NCBI RefSeq assembly: GCF_003573695.1
Contig: NC_039359.1
Coordinates: 72,921,292-72,985,291, forward strand
Direction of reading: 5' to 3'
DNA from: Papaver somniferum
Lineage: Eukaryota; Streptophyta; Magnoliopsida; Ranunculales; Papaveraceae
DNA length: 64,000 nucleotides
The notes below the pieces were generated by a model. That model was not told the origin of the DNA and did no database searches. It saw only the letters and a list, made by a program, of their open reading frames with translations. The position numbers and the translations under genes were made by a program. Positions 59,955 through 64,000 of the stretch are shown here, piece after piece. Each line of letters opens with the position of its first letter. Position 1 is the first letter of the stretch.

Positions 59955-62040
59955 ATGTTACCCGAGAATAGTCCTGCCGCTATGCCGAAAAACGTTAGCA
60001 ACTCCAAGCCCAACACGGATCACGAATTCTTTACACAGTCTGTCACGGTTAAGAGAAACCATCCAAAATATGTGGTTATCCTTCTGAGCGGTTCAGAAAA
60101 TGAAGGAGACGCCCCATCAGTTCGTCCAGGGCGCATGATAAGATTTTGTCTTCAGAAAAATGAGTATCCTGCTTCTCCTATTGACTTCATGTCTTGTCAG
60201 AGTCCATTGCGTTATTTTGATGAATAGATGCGGTTCATGATAAGTTAAGACTGTGTAAAAGGCAGTCTGACCAGGGCGCAGATCATCAATGCGGTCATGG
60301 CTTCCGCAACACTTCAAATCAGGAAGGACATAGTGGGCTTGGTCACTTTTATCTCCAGATGGTGTAAAGATACTCATACGGCCATATGCAAGTGGGGTGA
60401 AATGACTATTTCTTTAGAGAGTGTAGTTGTCCTGCTGAATCTTCCAATAACAGGGAATCTTGACATCACCTTGTCTGATGAAGAAGAAGAAATGTGCCTC
60501 ACTCTTGTTGCTAAGACGGCAGGGTTTGTTCAGAAAGATTACAAAACGAAGTGCTTCTACAGTTGGTGGGTGTCTGAATGGTTCTCGAAAGACTTGGAGC
60601 CGGATCAAATGAATAGTACATTCCACGTTGTGGCATTTCTGGCTCTGTGGTTATCCAGAGATATTCTTGATGACGGTTCTGGCAAGAAGAAGATAAGACA
60701 GGATCTCATTAAATTCACCATCATGTTGGCGAAAGGTGTCGTTCTTCCCATTGGTGGCTTGTTTCTTGGCTCTTTGTACACCCATTTGGATCATCTGGTC
60801 ACGAACATGTACGCTTCAAATGGTTATATGAAAGTGGACTCGTATGTCCACGTTGCTTTTTCTCCAAACATGGTTGTGGGAGCATTTCATAAAATATGCT
60901 CCCAAACCGTCGTCTTTACTTCCCGAGTCTTGTGGTGGTTCCAGAATACTGGCTGGTTGAATAAGCGTCCAAAATCTGGATCAAAGCTCATTGACTTTCT
61001 TGAAAATGCCTATGTCGTTAGCTTTCGTCCTTGGGCTCCAGTCCATGTGTCCATAGTTCAGTCTAACACTTTCGTCACTGCTCCGAACTGGACTTTGCTT
61101 TATGTTGGAGAGAATATGAGCGTGGGATAAATCATATTCATGCGAAGTTGTACGCCCGGTCATGTGCCATCTTTCTTCAGAGGATCTTATGAGGCAGTCC
61201 CCTATAACATTGACAGGGCTTCTCGGCATATGGGTTTCGACCAAGGGGTCCCGTTTCTTCATCAATCGGCGTATCCAAAAGAATCGTTGCCAACTGATCT
61301 TGATGCTATTGTTCTTGCCGGGTAAAAGCCTCCCTTTCCTGCTCTCAGAAATAAGTCCATCGACGACCTCCAAATACAATGTGTTATGCCAGGATGAGTT
61401 TCTCGCCGTTCATGGATTTGTGAATGACGTGGTGAAATATCCCCGTGGCAAGCCTTCCCCTGCGATTTTAGCGTAACATCCATTGTTGAGGGAGATTCCT
61501 ACGGATAAGCGGAAATCTACAAGCACGGATGTGGACAGTCCCCAGGAAAAGGAGCGAAGGTCGAAAAACCGTGCCGGCGGCTTTCAGTCGGATAAGACAG
61601 CTCTGGTGACCTTTAATTCTTCCAACATACAGGTACGTACCACCTTCTTACTGACTTAGCTGAGTTGCACAGATATTTTGTTCAGTTGTTGAACGTTTTT
61701 CCTTGTTTTTGTAACTTAGGGTCTTGACAGCACGAACGCCTTTGCCAGACTTGCACGTAGTCAAAAACCGACAACTAAGTTTCCTAAAGGTGAAGAAGAA
61801 TCCGAAGAAGAGGAAAATTCGGGATCCAGTGATGATGATGGAAATACTTCTGAAAGTAGCGCCGAGTCTTCCTCCAGTGAGTCCGCGAATGAGTCGGTAA
61901 GTTTCCGCATTCTTCTCCTCTCATTTTTTTTGAAACAAAACTAAACAGTAATATCGCAGGGAGGAACCGTTTCTGAAGATGGCCCTGAGGTGGAGAATCG
62001 TCACGGTGAAGATGTATCTTTGACCCCAACCTTGGAAGCT
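59955..62040 (+). pseudogene. Plant mobile domain (PMD) protein gene, decayed and 3'-truncated
   Basis: PMD proteins (PF10536 family, MAIL/MAIN relatives) occur as nuclear host proteins and inside plant transposons. The main exon 59955-61476 has FTQSVTVKRNHPKYVVILLS, LRYFDE, and the diagnostic FISRWCKDTHTAICKWGEM then TISLESVVVLLNLPITGN, WLSRDIL, LGSLYTHLDHL, PWAPVHVS and VPYNIDRASRHMGFDQGVPF. Further exon-like pieces at about 61490-61635 (STDVDSPQEKERR), 61720-61898 (acidic EEESEEEENSGSSDDDGN) and 61960-62040 are separated by GT-AG introns. Lesions: stops at 60225-60227, about 60246 and 61128-61130, plus a frame change near 61310. The last exon runs straight into an LTR piece at about 62041. 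Confidence 0.78.
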
Positions 62041-62708
62041 GATGGGAAGTGGGGCCGGCAAGCTAGGGCGTGGCCCCACTTTCAGTGCATTGTGGCGGAT
62101 TTAATTTCCTAGTTTGGCTAAGCATAGTTTCAACCAAGGGGTCTAGTGTGTTGCGCGGGGCGCGAAATCCTAACTTTTGCAAGTTAGTCGGGTTTATGAG
62201 CCTTTTATGAGTTATCTGGATTTTGTATGCTGCCACAAAAATCCTTGTTACAGAATGCAGCATGCTTTCCGTCTGAGCATTTTGTGCAATGGCCTTAGCT
62301 TTGGTACTTGGAGGTTCATGCTACTCTGCTGCGAGCGAACATAAATCCGTCATGCCATACCGATGTTAAGGGTTCTGCTGGGGAACATAGCACAAGAAAA
62401 GTACTCAGCAGGCTCCGGCATTTGTGAGTAATGCATCTAGGAGCTTATACACTCATTAGGCTCTATACTAGTGAACAATTAATCTAGATGCTTGAGTCTT
62501 GTATTGGCGAGGTGCCGAAATTTACAGGTCATCTGGGATGTTTGCTACATGTACAGTCTGGATAAATTTCATGTAAATATATTGAACCGGTTCAATAGGT
62601 GTACCAGTGGATAGGTTGACACTCATGGCTCAGTTTCCTTACAGAGTGACGTCACATCATATGTAAGGTTTTACAATTTTAACCATAAGTTAAAAACCAC
62701 CATCAACA
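62041..62708 (-). mobile_element. 5' part of a Gypsy-type LTR, truncated
   Basis: Direct repeat of 57757-58425: starts at GATGGGAAGTGGG and ends ACCACCATCAACA. On the minus strand it begins TGTTGATGGTGG. It lacks the remaining 1.9 kb of the LTR and truncates the PMD gene. The adjacent minus-strand sequence TTCTTGGAGG (62709-62718) could be the polypurine tract of a minus-oriented element lying to the right. Confidence 0.72.
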
Positions 62709-63317
62709 CCTCCAAGAAATACCTTATTTGAAAACACCGAAGAGGAGAATATGCAAAAAATATAATCATCAAGTGGCAGAACAGGTATCTTCTTCAAGGA
62801 TATCTAGCTTCAAGTCTCAGCTGACGCTCCTCTATTTCTCGTGGCGTGCGATAACTGCGCTACTACAAGAGGGAGCCAAGAAACAGGTCGGTCAAACCTT
62901 TAACCATTATTATTATTTCCCTGTTTTGGGTCGTTATGGATGGTGCCGTCACTCAGAGGTGTTAGCTGCGAAAACAACATGCTGGCCAGCACGCGTGGCA
63001 ATTCCATCCACACTATTTGCGTACGATGTCTTTCCATTTGATGGATGGTCTAGGAGAATCAAGGAACTTATTTTCGCAAGAGGGGTTTCGGATCCTTTTC
63101 CGATTCAAAGATTTTGTTCACTCATTAAAGACGTGAAACTACAAAAGCTGAATGAAATAATATTACTTGGCGAAGCCCTAGCTCCATCATATAAATGAGA
63201 AAATAAAAATAAATCCCTGAAAGCATCAAAAGCGGCTAAATGCCAAGAAGAAATAGCAAAATAAAAATAAAAAAATAGTCGTCAATGACAAGCAATGACG
63301 CCTCCATCAGAGCTTTT
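62709..63317. other. Probable internal DNA of a minus-strand retroelement
   Basis: An open frame of 156 codons exists on the plus strand at 62728-63198, with no recognisable motif. Nothing was recognised on the minus strand either. The context favours the untranslated 3' part of an element whose coding remnant is at 63318-64000. Confidence 0.4.
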
Positions 63318-64000
63318 TCAAACACTTTCCCCAGCACCCTCTCCGACAGCAAACATTTCATCCAGAAGCTGTTTCAGCAACAGCTTCAACATCCCATCCA
63401 GAATTCGTTTCAGCAGCGGTCCCGGCATATGTTCCCACAGATTCTCCAACGGATTCAACATATGTTTCCACCGTCTCTCCATATGCCTTGACGGCATCCT
63501 CAGCAGACGCTCCGACTTCCCCAACGGCAGTTTTGGTATCCACTCCAGAATTGTTTCAGTCTCGTAAACCGCGTCGAAATCTTCCTCAAGAACTTTTTCA
63601 ACATCCTCTTGAGGATGCTCCGTCTCGTCCACATCAGGATCAAGGATTACGATACCATTATGGACGGGGTAATTAAACTGGCTCTCACCTAAAAGTCTCC
63701 TGGATTCAGTCCCTCGCCGTTTCACTCGAGAGGCGAATCGATCAGCCCTGGCGCTGGTTTGCGGAGAAAATTCATCACATTGAGACTCCCGACGCGCTGG
63801 GATGCTTCATCATGTCTCCACTTATCCTCCATGTCCATCGAAGCCATGAAAGCCTGAACACGTACCCACACGATGCATAGATGGGTGAGGGACATGCCTT
63901 GTATAATCTCGTCAGCCTCACGGAACAAAGAATCGATTTTGTCTAATACCTCCTCATGTGAAGAAAACTTGGGTTTGTCGACTTCAAAAAATTTCTCTGA
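63318..64000 (-). pseudogene. Minus-strand coding remnant, unidentified, runs off the window
   Basis: From the right edge the minus strand reads FFEVDKPKFSSHEEVLDKID, SLFREADEIIQGMSLTHLCI, MASMDMEDKWRHDEASQRVG and DSPLE, then a stop near 63722. An acidic stretch (DPDVDETEHPQEDVEKVLEE) follows in another frame, and a third frame has AEDAVKAYGETVETYVESVG. It looks like one protein broken by frameshifts. Family not recognised; the adjoining LTR piece suggests a retroelement-borne protein. Confidence 0.45.

Noticed and set aside
62728..63198. 156-codon plus-strand frame after the LTR piece
   Set aside because: No recognised motif, and its neighbourhood reads as minus-oriented retroelement DNA; reported only as part of that region.
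1..64000. CRISPR arrays, tRNA or rRNA genes, organellar insertions
   Set aside because: No regular spacer array, cloverleaf with A/B boxes, rRNA core or chloroplast/mitochondrial gene was recognised by eye.

Overview
This is nuclear DNA of a flowering plant. Genes carry GT-AG introns, and the window holds a BAHD acyltransferase, a plant-type secreted A1 aspartic-protease-like gene (EDGP family), L1-type LINEs, Copia and Gypsy LTR elements, a Stowaway-like MITE and a plant mobile domain gene. The BAHD type and the repeats suggest a poppy-like (Papaveraceae) eudicot; that is inference, not a sequence match. No tRNA, rRNA or CRISPR array was seen.

Layout. (1) 1-8646, + strand: 3' part of a multi-exon gene with a SEN1-type helicase end, a UvrD-like helicase module and a TPR-like tail. 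It carries two nonsense codons and a frameshift; a LINE fragment lies in its last intron, and the 3' scrap of a BAHD gene follows it. (2) 9309-11844, +: an intron-bearing, broken copy of a plant LpxA-type acyltransferase. (3) 13438-14832, +: an intact single-exon BAHD acyltransferase, the only clearly intact host gene here. (4) 13.4-47.0 kb: a tandem duplication of a BAHD + EDGP-like gene pair. Copy A is the intact BAHD plus an EDGP-like pseudogene (split 19440-19758 / 36928-37491). Copy B is a truncated BAHD pseudogene (38191-39403) plus an EDGP-like pseudogene (40432-41713). Copy A was expanded by an L1 LINE (16.1-18.7 kb) and by a 17.2 kb inverted-repeat element (19759-36927). In copy B a Copia element (41763-46359, TSD TAAAC) sits just upstream of the EDGP TATA-like box.

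(5) 47-58.4 kb: nested LTR-element debris. It contains a Copia-like LTR fragment, a Gypsy LTR interrupted by a 1534 bp solo LTR with TSD CATGC, a decayed Gypsy gag/pol remnant, and a second Gypsy LTR in the opposite orientation with an expanded GGCATG-rich minisatellite. (6) 58.4-64 kb: a decayed multi-exon plant mobile domain (PMD) gene cut off by a further LTR piece, then a minus-strand coding remnant running off the window.

The most unusual object is the 17.2 kb element. It has CACTA-like ends (CACTACACC...GGTGTAGTG), two arms of about 6.6 kb that are near-identical inverted copies, and a 3.9 kb single-copy centre carrying exon fragments of host genes: a PTPMT-type phosphatase with its intron, and a filament-like plant protein. 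It has no recognisable transposase and no matching target duplication, and it replaces about 375 bp of the EDGP-like gene it sits in. Most other genes here are relics, so there is no functional pathway to reconstruct beyond the single BAHD enzyme.
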